Source of the DNA: Shewanella sp. HN-41
GTDB taxonomy: Bacteria > Pseudomonadota > Gammaproteobacteria > Enterobacterales > Shewanellaceae
DNA length: 64,000 bases
NCBI RefSeq assembly: GCF_000217915.1
Contig: NZ_AFOZ01000037.1
Location: 1 to 64,000 of the forward strand
Direction: 5' to 3'
The position numbers were made by a program, and so were the translations under genes. Within the stretch, counting starts at the first letter, position 1. Each line of letters starts with the position of its first letter. Below the pieces are notes generated by a model that had not been told where the DNA came from, did not search any database, and saw only the letters and a program-made list of their open reading frames with translations. Shown here one piece after another: positions 28,752-37,781 of this stretch.

Positions 28752-29378
28752 CTACTGATTGACAGGAACGGGAATAACCTCGGTATTGTCTTCTATAACC
28801 GCCCCAGTATTCAATCGTTGTTGCAACATATGATCTTGAATATAAGTATTAATTCGACGGCGTTGTTCGTTCATTTGATCATTAGTGTAACCTTGGTTTT
28901 GTTGCACAGGCCCAGTTTGTAAACTTACTGGAGAAGCACTGCCCACCAAAGGACGGGTGATCAACACGGGTGACGGAGACGCTTCATCATCGGCCGTTTG
29001 GTTGTAGTTCTGCACGCCGACAATCGCAAACATGGCCACGGTTGCCGCGATAGCGTATTGACCAAACTGCTTAAACAATGGCACAACACGGCTATTTCCA
29101 GCATTAACAGCAACTTGTGTCGTTACTGGATAATCGACTGCAGGCGCAGTCACTTGAGGGGCGACAATTGCAGGTTCAAGTTCAATTGCAGCGGCAATGC
29201 TAGCGGAAAGATCTAACACAATAGTTTGAGGTAACTCACCCCGCATAGCATCACCTATCATGTGATAGTTATGCCATTTATTATGCGAATGCGTATCGGC
29301 AACTAATTCTGCCATGGTTTGCGCATCAGTCTCTCCATCGACCGCGGCAGATACCCATTCTTGACCTAATTTATCCAT
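28752..29378 (-). CDS. rseA: RseA, sigma-E anti-sigma factor
   Basis: The 208-residue single-pass membrane protein holds RpoE inactive until cleaved by DegS and RseP. The N-terminal cytoplasmic anti-sigma domain reads LGQEWVSAAVDGE and HNKWHNYHMIGDAMRGE. One membrane segment lies near 108-125 (FGQYAIAATVAMFAIVGV), and the periplasmic tail is Gln/Asn rich. It lies directly after rpoE. Confidence 0.94.
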   Translation of the reverse strand: MDKLGQEWVSAAVDGETDAQTMAELVADTHSHNKWHNYHMIGDAMRGELPQTIVLDLSASIAAAIELEPAIVAPQVTAPAVDYPVTTQVAVNAGNSRVVPLFKQFGQYAIAATVAMFAIVGVQNYNQTADDEASPSPVLITRPLVGSASPVSLQTGPVQQNQGYTNDQMNEQRRRINTYIQDHMLQQRLNTGAVIEDNTEVIPVPVNQ

Positions 29379-29420
29379 TGTTCACCTGTCTAAATATAAG
29401 AGTTTTCTTAGTATAAGAAC

Positions 29421-29999
29421 TTAGGCTTCCAGTAAAGGCTGGAGCTTTTTATCAATGGCCTCTCGAGCACGGAAGATACGCGATCTTACCGTCCCGACGG
29501 GGCAATCCATAACGATGGCAATATCTTCATAACTCATACCATCGAGTTCACGCAAGGAGATGGCCATTCGTAATTCTTCTGGCAATGCCTCTAAGGTATC
29601 GAAAATCACTTTTTTGATTTCATCCGATAACATGAGTCGCTCGGGGGAAGCAAACTCCTTTAGTGCATCACTGCCTTCATAATATTCGGCATCTTCGGCA
29701 TCAACATCATTCGCGGGCGCCCTACGCCCCTGTGATACGAGATAATTCTTCGCAGTGTTTACTGCAATGCGATACAACCAGGTATAAAACGCACTTTCTC
29801 CGCGAAAGTTTGGCAAAGCCCGATAAGCTTTGATAAACGCTTCCTGTGCCACATCGGTAACGTCCGCTTGGTTACGCACATACCGCGAAATCAAGCTAAT
29901 AACTTTACTTTGATATTTAAGCACTAACAGGTTAAAAGCGTTTTTATCTCCCCGTTGCACGCGCTCAACTAATTGTTGATCACTTATTTGTCCACTCAT
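29421..29999 (-). CDS. rpoE: RpoE, extracytoplasmic stress sigma factor
   Basis: The 192-residue ECF sigma factor directs the envelope-stress response. Region 2 spans about 15-95 (YTWLYRIAVNTAKNYL) and region 4 about 130-185 (LPEELRMAISLRELDGMSYEDIAIVMDCPVGTVRSRIFRARE). It heads rpoE-rseA-rseB-rseC and is divergent from nadB, as in E. coli. A good sigma-E promoter lies upstream, indicating autoregulation. Confidence 0.98.
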   Translation of the reverse strand: MSGQISDQQLVERVQRGDKNAFNLLVLKYQSKVISLISRYVRNQADVTDVAQEAFIKAYRALPNFRGESAFYTWLYRIAVNTAKNYLVSQGRRAPANDVDAEDAEYYEGSDALKEFASPERLMLSDEIKKVIFDTLEALPEELRMAISLRELDGMSYEDIAIVMDCPVGTVRSRIFRAREAIDKKLQPLLEA

Positions 30000-30063
30000 C
30001 CGAGCCGACTTCTCCCAAATCTAAAATGCTGATTTCTCAGTCGCTCGAATCATATTCACTTAT

Positions 30064-30090
30064 GTAGACTAGCGTGCTTTGAAAAAGTTC
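30064..30090 (-). promoter_or_regulatory. Sigma-E-type autoregulatory promoter of rpoE
   Basis: On the minus strand GAACTT (-35, 30085-30090) is followed after exactly 16 bases by TCTAC (-10, 30064-30068), close to the GGAACTT-N15-17-TCTRA sigma-E consensus. It lies 65-91 bases upstream of the rpoE start. Confidence 0.8.
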
Positions 30091-30188
30091 TTAAAATTAT
30101 ACAAAAAAAGTAAGGATAAAAGGAAAGTACCCATATTTCGTCAGTTGGTTTACCATAGATGGCACTCTCAGTCACATCATGATACCCG

Positions 30189-31802
30189 ATGAAACAAGTA
30201 GTTGAACACCAATCTGACATATTAGTCATAGGTAGCGGTGCCGCAGGTCTGACACTAGCTTTGCATCTTGCTGAAAAAGCAAACGTAATTCTGCTTTCAA
30301 AAGGCCCACTCTCGGAAGGGTCGACGTACTATGCCCAAGGCGGAATAGCCTCCGTCTTCGATGAAAGTGACACTATTGAATCCCATGTGGCTGATACTTT
30401 AGTCGCCGGAGCGGGTTTATGCGATAAAGAAGTAGTGACCTTTACTGCAGAAAACGCCAAAAGTGCCATGCAATGGCTTATCGAATGTGGCGTAGCCTTC
30501 GATAAAGAAGAAACCAACGATGGAAATGCTAAGGATGCCCCCTATCATCTCACCCGTGAAGGTGGACATAGTCATAGGCGTATTTTGCACGCCGCAGATG
30601 CGACGGGCAAAGAAGTGCAAACGACACTGCAAGAACGCGCTCTTGCCCATCCCAATATTCAAGTTTTAGAACGCTATAACGCAATCGATCTTATCACCAC
30701 CCGTAAACTTAACCGCCCTGGAAACAGAGTGCTAGGTGCTTACGTGTGGAACCGAAATGCCGAGCATGTTGAAACCGTTAAGGCCAAATTTGTTGCCTTG
30801 GCCACGGGTGGTAGTTCTAAAGTTTACCAATATACCTCAAATCCCGATGTCGCCAGCGGTGATGGCATAGCCATGGCATGGCGTGCAGGTTGCCGTGTCG
30901 CCAATATGGAATTCAACCAATTCCACCCGACGTGTTTATACCATGCCGATGCGCGTAACTTTTTGCTAACCGAAGCACTCCGCGGTGAAGGCGCCTATCT
31001 GCGTCGCCCCGACGGTAGCCGTTTTATGCCAGACTTTGATGAACGCGCCGAGCTTGCTCCCCGTGATATTGTGGCCCGTGCTATCGATTATGAGATGAAG
31101 CGTCTCGGGGCCGACTGTGTCTATTTGGATATTAGCCATAAAGACAGCGACTTTATCATCAAGCATTTCCCGACGATTTACAGTCGCTGCTCAGAATTAG
31201 GCATAGATATCACTCGAGATCCTATCCCTGTCGTCCCCGCCGCCCACTACACCTGTGGCGGCGTGATGACAGACTTGCATGGGCAAACGGATCTCAATGG
31301 GCTCTATGCCATTGGCGAAGTCGCCTATACCGGCCTTCATGGTGCTAATCGTCTTGCTAGCAATTCCCTGCTCGAATGCCTAGTATTTGCCCGCGCCGCT
31401 TCACAGGATATTGAGAGCCAATTGCATAAAATCTCCCTACCAGGACAAATTCCACCTTGGGATGAGAGTAAAGTATCAAATTCGGATGAAGAGGTTGTGA
31501 TTGCCCACAATTGGCACGAACTGCGGCTATTTATGTGGGACTATGTCGGCATTGTGCGCTCAGATAAGCGTCTCGAACGTGCACTGCGCCGCTGTTTGAT
31601 GCTTCAGCAGGAAATCCAAGAATATTACAGCCACTTCAGGGTCAGCAATAACCTGCTCGAACTGCGTAACCTAGTGCAGGTGGCAGAACTGATCATTCGC
31701 TGTGCAATGGAGCGTAAGGAGAGTCGTGGGCTGCACTACAATATTGATCATCCAGGCAAACTAGACTCACCACTGCCGACCATTTTACAGCCAGAGAAAT
31801 AA
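30189..31802 (+). CDS. nadB: NadB, L-aspartate oxidase
   Basis: The 537-residue flavoprotein oxidises aspartate to iminoaspartate, the first step of de novo NAD synthesis. The FAD-binding [11 protein letters not shown] is near residue 14, the succinate-dehydrogenase-like motif [12 protein letters not shown] near 130, and the active-site region [27 protein letters not shown] near 265-290. It is full length and divergent from rpoE with a 190-bp gap. Confidence 0.97.
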   Translation: MKQVVEHQSDILVIGSGAAGLTLALHLAEKANVILLSKGPLSEGSTYYAQGGIASVFDESDTIESHVADTLVAGAGLCDKEVVTFTAENAKSAMQWLIECGVAFDKEETNDGNAKDAPYHLTREGGHSHRRILHAADATGKEVQTTLQERALAHPNIQVLERYNAIDLITTRKLNRPGNRVLGAYVWNRNAEHVETVKAKFVALATGGSSKVYQYTSNPDVASGDGIAMAWRAGCRVANMEFNQFHPTCLYHADARNFLLTEALRGEGAYLRRPDGSRFMPDFDERAELAPRDIVARAIDYEMKRLGADCVYLDISHKDSDFIIKHFPTIYSRCSELGIDITRDPIPVVPAAHYTCGGVMTDLHGQTDLNGLYAIGEVAYTGLHGANRLASNSLLECLVFARAASQDIESQLHKISLPGQIPPWDESKVSNSDEEVVIAHNWHELRLFMWDYVGIVRSDKRLERALRRCLMLQQEIQEYYSHFRVSNNLLELRNLVQVAELIIRCAMERKESRGLHYNIDHPGKLDSPLPTILQPEK

Positions 31803-31820
31803 GCCTGTAAAAACCACTTC

Positions 31821-31867
31821 AACATTCTGCAGGCTAAATCTCAGTGTGAGAATTAGCCTGCAATGTT
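31821..31867. terminator. Bidirectional terminator between nadB and ygfX
   Basis: AACATTCTGCAGGCTAA and TTAGCCTGCAATGTT form a long stem with one bulged C around about 15 bases. It overlaps the last codons of the minus-strand ygfX gene and follows nadB by about 20 bases, serving convergent genes. Confidence 0.75.
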
Positions 31868-32274
31868 TTGGCATTTAGCAGTAAACGACATAAATGGCGA
31901 TAATCGGCATCGGTAAACATATCAGCCCAAAGTGGCAATAACCTAGCTTTAGCGTCGATATCCAGATACATCAAACATACAAATGGGGTCACCCAAGTTC
32001 GCCGCAAAACCTGAAAGTGCTCCCCCGTAGAAAGCCGCCCTTCACCTTTTAGATTGAGTATAAAGCTTAACTGCCAATCTTTAAGCCGCCAAAGTTGATA
32101 CAGCAAAAAACACACATTCAGCGAAATAACCGTCAGTTTTAATAGAAGAATGCCAAAGGAATCAGTTTGGGGCCAAACGAGTAATGATGATAGACAAACA
32201 GAAATAAAAACGACCAACGAGAGTCGTTGGTCGAAGGACGCTTTGACACTAAAACTATGGTGCCGCTCTTCCAC
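31834..32274 (-). CDS. ygfX: YgfX-like membrane protein (CptA/toxin family)
   Basis: The 146-residue protein has two adjacent hydrophobic segments (about 17-35 and 43-62) followed by a hydrophilic part with LKGEGRLSTGEHFQVLRRTWVTPF. This is the layout of E. coli YgfX, encoded with sdhE. YgfX has been proposed to act on cell division or as a toxin, but its role is unsettled. It overlaps the sdhE end by 20 bases, and the operon is conserved. Confidence 0.85.
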   Translation of the reverse strand: MEERHHSFSVKASFDQRLSLVVFISVCLSSLLVWPQTDSFGILLLKLTVISLNVCFLLYQLWRLKDWQLSFILNLKGEGRLSTGEHFQVLRRTWVTPFVCLMYLDIDAKARLLPLWADMFTDADYRHLCRLLLNAKTLQANSHTEI

Positions 32275-32494
32275 GGACTTTAACTACCATACGAGCTAAT
32301 TCGGCATCAGGACAGATTTCATGGCCCATAAACCACGCAAATAATTCCGGATCTTCACATTCTAGCAAGCGAATAAACACGGCCTTATCTTCATCGGACA
32401 AATCTTGATAAACATGTTCGACGAAAGGTTGAAACAGTACGTCTAGCTCCAGCATTCCGCGGCGACATGCCCAACGCACCCGTGCAATGTTCAT
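32255..32494 (-). CDS. sdhE: SdhE, succinate dehydrogenase flavinylation factor
   Basis: The 79-residue protein helps attach FAD covalently to SdhA and FrdA. The signature RRGMLELD (RGxxE) near residue 12 and IRLLECEDPELFAWFMGH are diagnostic of the YgfY/SdhE family. The open frame begins with a TTG three codons upstream, but MNIARVRWACRRGM aligns with the family N-terminus. Confidence 0.94.
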   Translation of the reverse strand: MNIARVRWACRRGMLELDVLFQPFVEHVYQDLSDEDKAVFIRLLECEDPELFAWFMGHEICPDAELARMVVKVRGRAAP

Positions 32495-32587
32495 TAATTC
32501 CAAGGTTTTTCTCCCAAAACAAATTTGGCCTTAGTCTACCAGTTCATTCACTAGGGTGTCGATTAAGGACTCGTGCAACGTCCAAAA

Positions 32588-33496
32588 TTAGCATTGCTGC
32601 ACTTGAGCATCGAGACCCGCAAATAAATCACTGAAATCCGTGTCTAATAATCGTTTTACCGCCGGGTGTTGGATCATCCGCTCGGCAAACATCACATGGT
32701 ATTCCTCTTTGACATCGAGGGTTTCACCGAGTAAATGCATACCATGGGAGATGACCTCCTGACGATAAATAGACGGCGTAACGAAAATGCCCCGCTTCAA
32801 GTATCCAAATGCCTTCATCATTGCCGCATCATCAAACTCACCTAAAATACTCACATTGAGATTTTGTTCATCAAACCAACGATATAACTGCTGACCAAGG
32901 GAAGTTCTACGCCCAGGGATCAGTAACTGACCTTGTTCTAAACAAGCCGGAAAATCTGCACTATAGGTATCGGCAGAGAAGAAACTCACGCCACATTCGC
33001 CAAGCTTCTTAGAGAGGATTTCAGGGTACTTCAAAGACTCGCCCGCACAATCCGAGAGGATTATATCTAGCTTATGTTCACGCAGCCGTGCCATCAAACT
33101 CTCGTGCGTCGCTTCATAACAAGCCAAATGCATCGATCCATCGTTCGGGACTACAGTTAGCAAAACACGACTAGCGAGGGCCTTAGATAAGGCATCGGCA
33201 ATGCCTACTTCAAAAAGGATCGCATCATCTTTTTGATAATTAAGTAGATCCAGCATTTCGTAGCTAAGACTGAACATTTTATCCGCATAACGAAACACCA
33301 ACTCACCCAATTCAGTCGCCTCTAAGGTGCGCCCTACTCGCTTAAATAAACTCCCTTTAAGTCTGTCTTCTAAGGCACGGATCTGCCCCGTTATGGTTTG
33401 CGGTGTTAAACAGAGGGCTTCAGCCGCCTTAGCAACCGAGCCCTTTTTCTTAATCATCCAAAAATAATACAGATGGTTGTAATTCAAATGCAGCAT
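32588..33496 (-). CDS. nhaR: NhaR, LysR-type activator of nhaA
   Basis: The 302-residue LysR-family regulator has its helix-turn-helix near residues 18-45 (GSVAKAAEALCLTPQTITGQIRALEDRL), followed by a ligand-binding domain. LNYNHLYYFWMIKKKGSVAKAA matches NhaR, the Na+-responsive activator of nhaA. The upstream GTG overlaps the Shine-Dalgarno AGGTGA, so the ATG at 33494-33496, six bases after it, is preferred. It lies two genes downstream of nhaA rather than directly after it. Confidence 0.93.
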   Translation of the reverse strand: MLHLNYNHLYYFWMIKKKGSVAKAAEALCLTPQTITGQIRALEDRLKGSLFKRVGRTLEATELGELVFRYADKMFSLSYEMLDLLNYQKDDAILFEVGIADALSKALASRVLLTVVPNDGSMHLACYEATHESLMARLREHKLDIILSDCAGESLKYPEILSKKLGECGVSFFSADTYSADFPACLEQGQLLIPGRRTSLGQQLYRWFDEQNLNVSILGEFDDAAMMKAFGYLKRGIFVTPSIYRQEVISHGMHLLGETLDVKEEYHVMFAERMIQHPAVKRLLDTDFSDLFAGLDAQVQQC

Positions 33497-33602
33497 AGCC
33501 ACTCACCTTTTCTATCACTTATACCGCTGCGTTTAAGTACACTCAACAGTTCTCAGTATTGTAAAGATTCACCATAGCGCTCAGCTATCTGAATCCTAGT
33601 GG

Positions 33603-33989
33603 CTATTTTAAACGCTGACAATCCAATAAGTTAATCACTATATCCTGTAATTGTTCTAGATCGGCTGCGGTCCCAGTACTGACGGCTTCTGTCACCCCCA
33701 AGACTAAAGTATCGCGATTGGGGATACGACTGGCGCAATAGGTGCGATTTGCTTCTTGAAAACGCTTGCCACCACGGTATTTCAGCGCGCGCGACTGATA
33801 ACCGTTGGTTTCGAGTCTTGCGCCTAATGCTTCTGATTTAAACATCAAAGCACCATCGACTATACCTTCAAGGTAGCTCTGGCAGGTCCGTGACGCCACG
33901 TCTTTATTGCAGGCATCAATTTGAGATGCCATCACAGTTGAAGATAAGCTTAAGAGTGCAGTTATTCCTATTAATTTCAACTTTATCAT
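33603..33989 (-). CDS. Small exported protein, Rap1a/Tai-like
   Basis: The 128-residue protein has a signal peptide (about 1-22, ending STVMAS) and a mature part with the pattern CQSYLEGIVDGAL, YCASRIPN and a late Cys in LLDCQ. This resembles the Rap1a/Tai immunity-type domain (Cys, YxxG, Cys, Pro, C-terminal Cys). AGGAG at proper spacing favours the ATG at 33987-33989 over one two codons upstream. The gene sits between nhaA and nhaR, with no secretion effector nearby. Family assignment is tentative. Confidence 0.7.
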   Translation of the reverse strand: MIKLKLIGITALLSLSSTVMASQIDACNKDVASRTCQSYLEGIVDGALMFKSEALGARLETNGYQSRALKYRGGKRFQEANRTYCASRIPNRDTLVLGVTEAVSTGTAADLEQLQDIVINLLDCQRLK

Positions 33990-33991
33990 AG

Positions 33992-35161
33992 TCATACTCC
34001 TTTTTTAGGTAACACTTTTGATAGCCAGAAATACCCAACTAAGGCTGCTAGAATCGACCCCATTAAGGTGCCTAGGCGTGCTAAGTCACCGTACATAGGG
34101 TCTGCATGTTCAAAAGCTAACGACGCAATAAACATAGACATAGTAAAACCAATACCGCACATGGCCGCGACTGGGGCAATTTGCTTCCAACCTACGCCAT
34201 CGGGTAACTGAGCGAGTTTAAGTTTTACCGCAATATAGCTAAACACCATCACACCAATGGGCTTACCTAACATCAGGCCCAGTGCAATACCGACAGGTAC
34301 CGGAGAAATTAACGTCTCCAAATTCATATTGCCGACATAAACACCCGCATTAGCGAAAGCGAACACTGGCAGAATGAAGAAGGTGCTCCAAGGGTGCAAA
34401 CTGTGCTCTAAGCCTTCTGAAGGTGAGCTGCCATCCTTTGCCCGTAATGGAATGCAGAAAGCGATGATGACGCCAGCCAGAGTCGCATGCACTCCTGACT
34501 TAAGTACGGCGACCCAAAGGATTAATCCTAAGATGCCATAGGGTAAAAGTGAGGTGACCCCTTTGCGGTTTAACCCAACTAGTCCCGCAATCGCTAAACT
34601 GGCAATCACTAAACTGATGGTTGATAGGTCTGTGCTGTAGAACAGCGCGATAATCACTATGACGCCTAAGTCATCGATAATAGCTAAAGCAAGTAAGAAG
34701 ACTTTCAGTGAAACGGGAACGCGGCTCCCAAGCAGCGCCATAATACCTAAAGCAAACGCAATATCCGTTGCAGCAGGAATCGCCCACCCCGCCTGTGTTA
34801 CAGGATCGCCATAGTTGAACAACAGATAGATCCCTGCAGGAGCAATCATGCCACCAATTGCAGCAAAGGTGGGTAAGGAAGCTTGAGTAACACTCGACAA
34901 CGCTCCTTCGAGCAATTCGCGTTTGACCTCCAAACCAATAAGCAAAAAGAATACAGCCATCAGGCCATCGTTGATCCACAGAATTAACGGCTTATGAATA
35001 TCGAGCTCGCCAATTTTAACTTGTACGTCTGTGCCTAAAAATCCTTGGTAAAGCCCAGATAAAGGAGAATTCGCCATCAACATGGCTAGGGCAACAGCAA
35101 CCAATAATAGGATGCCCCCCGCCGATTCTTGGCTCAGAAAGTTTCTAATTGCTTTTTCCAT
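33992..35161 (-). CDS. nhaA: NhaA, Na+/H+ antiporter
   Basis: The 389-residue inner-membrane antiporter exchanges two protons for one Na+ or Li+, giving salt and alkali tolerance. About 12 membrane segments are visible, with the conserved aspartates in [20 protein letters not shown] and [19 protein letters not shown]. The frame extends 25 codons upstream, but [16 protein letters not shown] with GGAG seven bases before it is the family start. Its upstream neighbour is thyA. Confidence 0.96.
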   Translation of the reverse strand: MEKAIRNFLSQESAGGILLLVAVALAMLMANSPLSGLYQGFLGTDVQVKIGELDIHKPLILWINDGLMAVFFLLIGLEVKRELLEGALSSVTQASLPTFAAIGGMIAPAGIYLLFNYGDPVTQAGWAIPAATDIAFALGIMALLGSRVPVSLKVFLLALAIIDDLGVIVIIALFYSTDLSTISLVIASLAIAGLVGLNRKGVTSLLPYGILGLILWVAVLKSGVHATLAGVIIAFCIPLRAKDGSSPSEGLEHSLHPWSTFFILPVFAFANAGVYVGNMNLETLISPVPVGIALGLMLGKPIGVMVFSYIAVKLKLAQLPDGVGWKQIAPVAAMCGIGFTMSMFIASLAFEHADPMYGDLARLGTLMGSILAALVGYFWLSKVLPKKGV

Positions 35162-35233
35162 CTTGCACTCCAAAAAATCATAATGGACTGAGTGTAGACG
35201 AAGAGAAACAACAAGTATAATCGATAGTTTCGA

Positions 35234-35260
35234 CAAAACACCTCGGCAATTCCGAGGTGT
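35234..35260 (-). terminator. Terminator of lgt-thyA
   Basis: On the minus strand ACACCTCGG and CCGAGGTGT form a perfect 9-bp stem around AATTG, followed by TTTTG. It lies about 20 bases after the thyA stop and before nhaA. Confidence 0.85.
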
Positions 35261-35278
35261 TAGTCGATTATTTCGCCA

Positions 35279-36074
35279 CTAGACAGCGACTGGAGCTTTG
35301 ATATGCGGATGCGGATCGTAGTTGGTCAGCTCGAAATCTTCGAATTGATAATCGAAGATAGAGGCGGGTTTACGCAGTATGGTCATGGTAGGCAAAGGTC
35401 TTGGCTCGCGGCTCAACTGCAACGCCGTTTGTTCCATATGATTGGAGTACAAATGCGTATCACCGCCAGTCCATACAAAATCCCCCAAGGCGAGATCGCA
35501 TTGCTGAGCCACCATCATGGTCAGTAGTGCGTAACTTGCGATGTTGAATGGCAACCCAAGGAAAACATCACAGCTGCGCTGATAAAGCTGACAAGATAAT
35601 TTCCCCTCGGCAACATAAAAATTGGAAAAATGCATGGCAAGGCGCCAGAGCCATTTTATCCAGCTCGCCCACATTCCATGCCGATACAATCAAACGGCGT
35701 GAATCGGGCTGGGATTTTATCTGCGCAATCACCTGAGCGATTTGATCGATTGCATCGCCACTCTGAGTTGGCCAGCTGCGCCACTGTGCACCATAAACGG
35801 GCCCCAAGTCGCCTTTTTCATCGGCCCATTCATCCCAAATACTGACTTTATTTTCACGAAGATAAGCAATATTGGTATCGCCCTTCAGGAACCACAACAA
35901 CTCATGGATAATTGAGCGCATGTGGCACTTTTTAGTGGTCACTAAGGGGAACCCCTTACTCAAATCGAAACGCATTTGGTAGCCAAAGACCGAACGAGTG
36001 CCAGTACCTGTGCGATCGGATTTATCCACACCTTCGGCTGAGATGTGCTTCATTAAGTCTAAATACTGTTGCAT
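35279..36074 (-). CDS. thyA: ThyA, thymidylate synthase (one frame break as read)
   Basis: ThyA methylates dUMP to dTMP using methylene-tetrahydrofolate. [31 protein letters not shown] at the N-terminus, the catalytic Cys in [10 protein letters not shown], and [12 protein letters not shown] at the C-terminus are all present. The frame breaks directly after HAFFQF at 35617-35621: five A where four restore [22 protein letters not shown]. Corrected length is 264 residues, identical to E. coli ThyA. The break is probably a sequence error. The ATG overlaps the lgt stop by one base (TAATG). Confidence 0.95.
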
Positions 36075-36880
36075 TACTGCTTACCCTGTGGACGAAAGAT
36101 TAAATATAAACCGAATAAAATCATTGGCACAGATAGGATCTGTCCCATTGTCATAAAGCCCCAATAAAGTCCCAACTGTGCATCGGGTTGTCTCACTGTT
36201 TCCACCAGCACACGGAAAATACCGTAACCGAGTAAGAACATTCCCGACACGGCACCGACTTTGTTTGTACGTTTGCTAAACCAATATAAGAGCAGAAATA
36301 GGGCAAGGCCTTCGAGCGCAAACTGGTACAACTGCGACGGATGACGTGGCTCAGGTCCACCGCTTGGAAACACTATGGCCCAAGGAACATCTGTCACTCG
36401 TCCCCAAAGCTCTCCATTGATAAAATTACCAATACGCCCAGCACCTAAGCCTATTGGCACCACAGGTGCCACCATATCTGCGACGGCAAAGAAGGTGCGC
36501 TTTTGCTTCCACGCGATATAAACCATGGCGGTAATCACCCCCATTAAACCGCCATGGAAGGACATCCCGCCCTCTGAGATCTTAAATAAATACATAGGGC
36601 TAGCGAGGAAGTAATCGAAATGATAGAAGAGTACATAGCCAATGCGACCGCCTAATATCACCCCTAAAAAGCCATAAAACAGCAGATCGGAAACCTGTTC
36701 CCTCGTCCATAAACCATTGGAGCGGTCGGCCTGGCGATTGAGTAGCCACATAGCGGCGACAAATCCCACTAGATAAGTAAAACCATACCAACGTAAGGCT
36801 GGCTCAAAGGTTTGTCCAAAAAGATCAAAGGGACCCAATTTAACAATCACGGGATCGATATTGGGGAAACTCAGCGCCAT
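36074..36880 (-). CDS. lgt: Lgt, prolipoprotein diacylglyceryl transferase
   Basis: The 268-residue membrane enzyme adds diacylglycerol to the lipobox Cys of lipoproteins, the first step of their maturation. The signature [14 protein letters not shown] is near residue 140, conserved [11 protein letters not shown] near 100, and about seven hydrophobic segments are seen. It is coupled to thyA as in other gammaproteobacteria. Confidence 0.97.
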   Translation of the reverse strand: MALSFPNIDPVIVKLGPFDLFGQTFEPALRWYGFTYLVGFVAAMWLLNRQADRSNGLWTREQVSDLLFYGFLGVILGGRIGYVLFYHFDYFLASPMYLFKISEGGMSFHGGLMGVITAMVYIAWKQKRTFFAVADMVAPVVPIGLGAGRIGNFINGELWGRVTDVPWAIVFPSGGPEPRHPSQLYQFALEGLALFLLLYWFSKRTNKVGAVSGMFLLGYGIFRVLVETVRQPDAQLGLYWGFMTMGQILSVPMILFGLYLIFRPQGKQ

Positions 36881-36922
36881 AACACATCCATTAGCAGCCT
36901 CAGGCAGAGGTAAAAATAAAAA

Positions 36923-37723
36923 CTAAGTCAGAATTAACTTAAGACCGACACACAGGAGTAAAAGTGCAAATATTTTTTTAAGGACTGAGGTAGGCCAAGT
37001 GCTTGCCGCCTTAACGCCTACTGGAGCCATTAAAATTGAGGTTGTGATTAAACCAAATAGCGCAGGTAAATAGATATACCCTAAGGTTCCCTCTGGGAGA
37101 TCCGGCGCGTTAAAGCCCGCGATTATATACCCTAAGCTGCCCGACAAGGAGATTAATAATCCCGTCGCGGCGGAAAATCCCACAGCTAAGCGCATCTGCA
37201 AGCCAAAATAGGTTAAAAACGGCACTAACAAGACGCCGCCACCAATCCCCATTAATCCTGCAATCGCGGCAATAATCACTGCCACCACAAACAAAATCGC
37301 CGAGTTGGGCAGTTCTCGGTTTGATTCGGCTTTAAAGGGGTAAGCCATTTGAATCGCCATTAACATCACAAACACCGCAAATCCTTGCCTGAGGGTCGCA
37401 GCCGGGATTTGTTCGGCAATAAAGCCTGACATCAAGGCGCCGAGAATAATCCCAGGCAACATGGTTCGAAACAGCCCCCAGGGCACATTGCCACGCTTAT
37501 GGTGCGCTCTGGCGGAGGAAATTGAGGTTAAAATAATTGCCGCAAGGGAAGTGGCAATCGCAATATGGGGTAACTGAGCTGAAGTGATACCTACCGAAGG
37601 TAAGATATAAAGCAGTGCGGGCACGACAATTAAACCACCACCGATGCCCAGTAACCCCGCCATAAAACCGACAAAAGCGCCTAAAGCCAAGCAAATAAAG
37701 AACACCGACAGCAAACTATCCAC
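36923..37723 (-). CDS. TauE/SafE-family (TSUP) membrane permease
   Basis: The 266-residue protein has about eight hydrophobic segments in two related halves, each with a glycine-rich GIGGGLIVVPALLY or GIGGGVLLVPFLTY motif, the TSUP/DUF81 hallmark. Members carry sulfonates, sulfite or organic acids; the substrate cannot be inferred. It lies between ptsP and lgt on the same strand, an arrangement seen in other gammaproteobacteria. Confidence 0.88.
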   Translation of the reverse strand: MDSLLSVFFICLALGAFVGFMAGLLGIGGGLIVVPALLYILPSVGITSAQLPHIAIATSLAAIILTSISSARAHHKRGNVPWGLFRTMLPGIILGALMSGFIAEQIPAATLRQGFAVFVMLMAIQMAYPFKAESNRELPNSAILFVVAVIIAAIAGLMGIGGGVLLVPFLTYFGLQMRLAVGFSAATGLLISLSGSLGYIIAGFNAPDLPEGTLGYIYLPALFGLITTSILMAPVGVKAASTWPTSVLKKIFALLLLCVGLKLILT

Positions 37724-37781
37724 ACGAGCACCTACAGCGTGATAAATTGAAGCCTTAGCTTAAAGCAAAAAATAACTTTAG

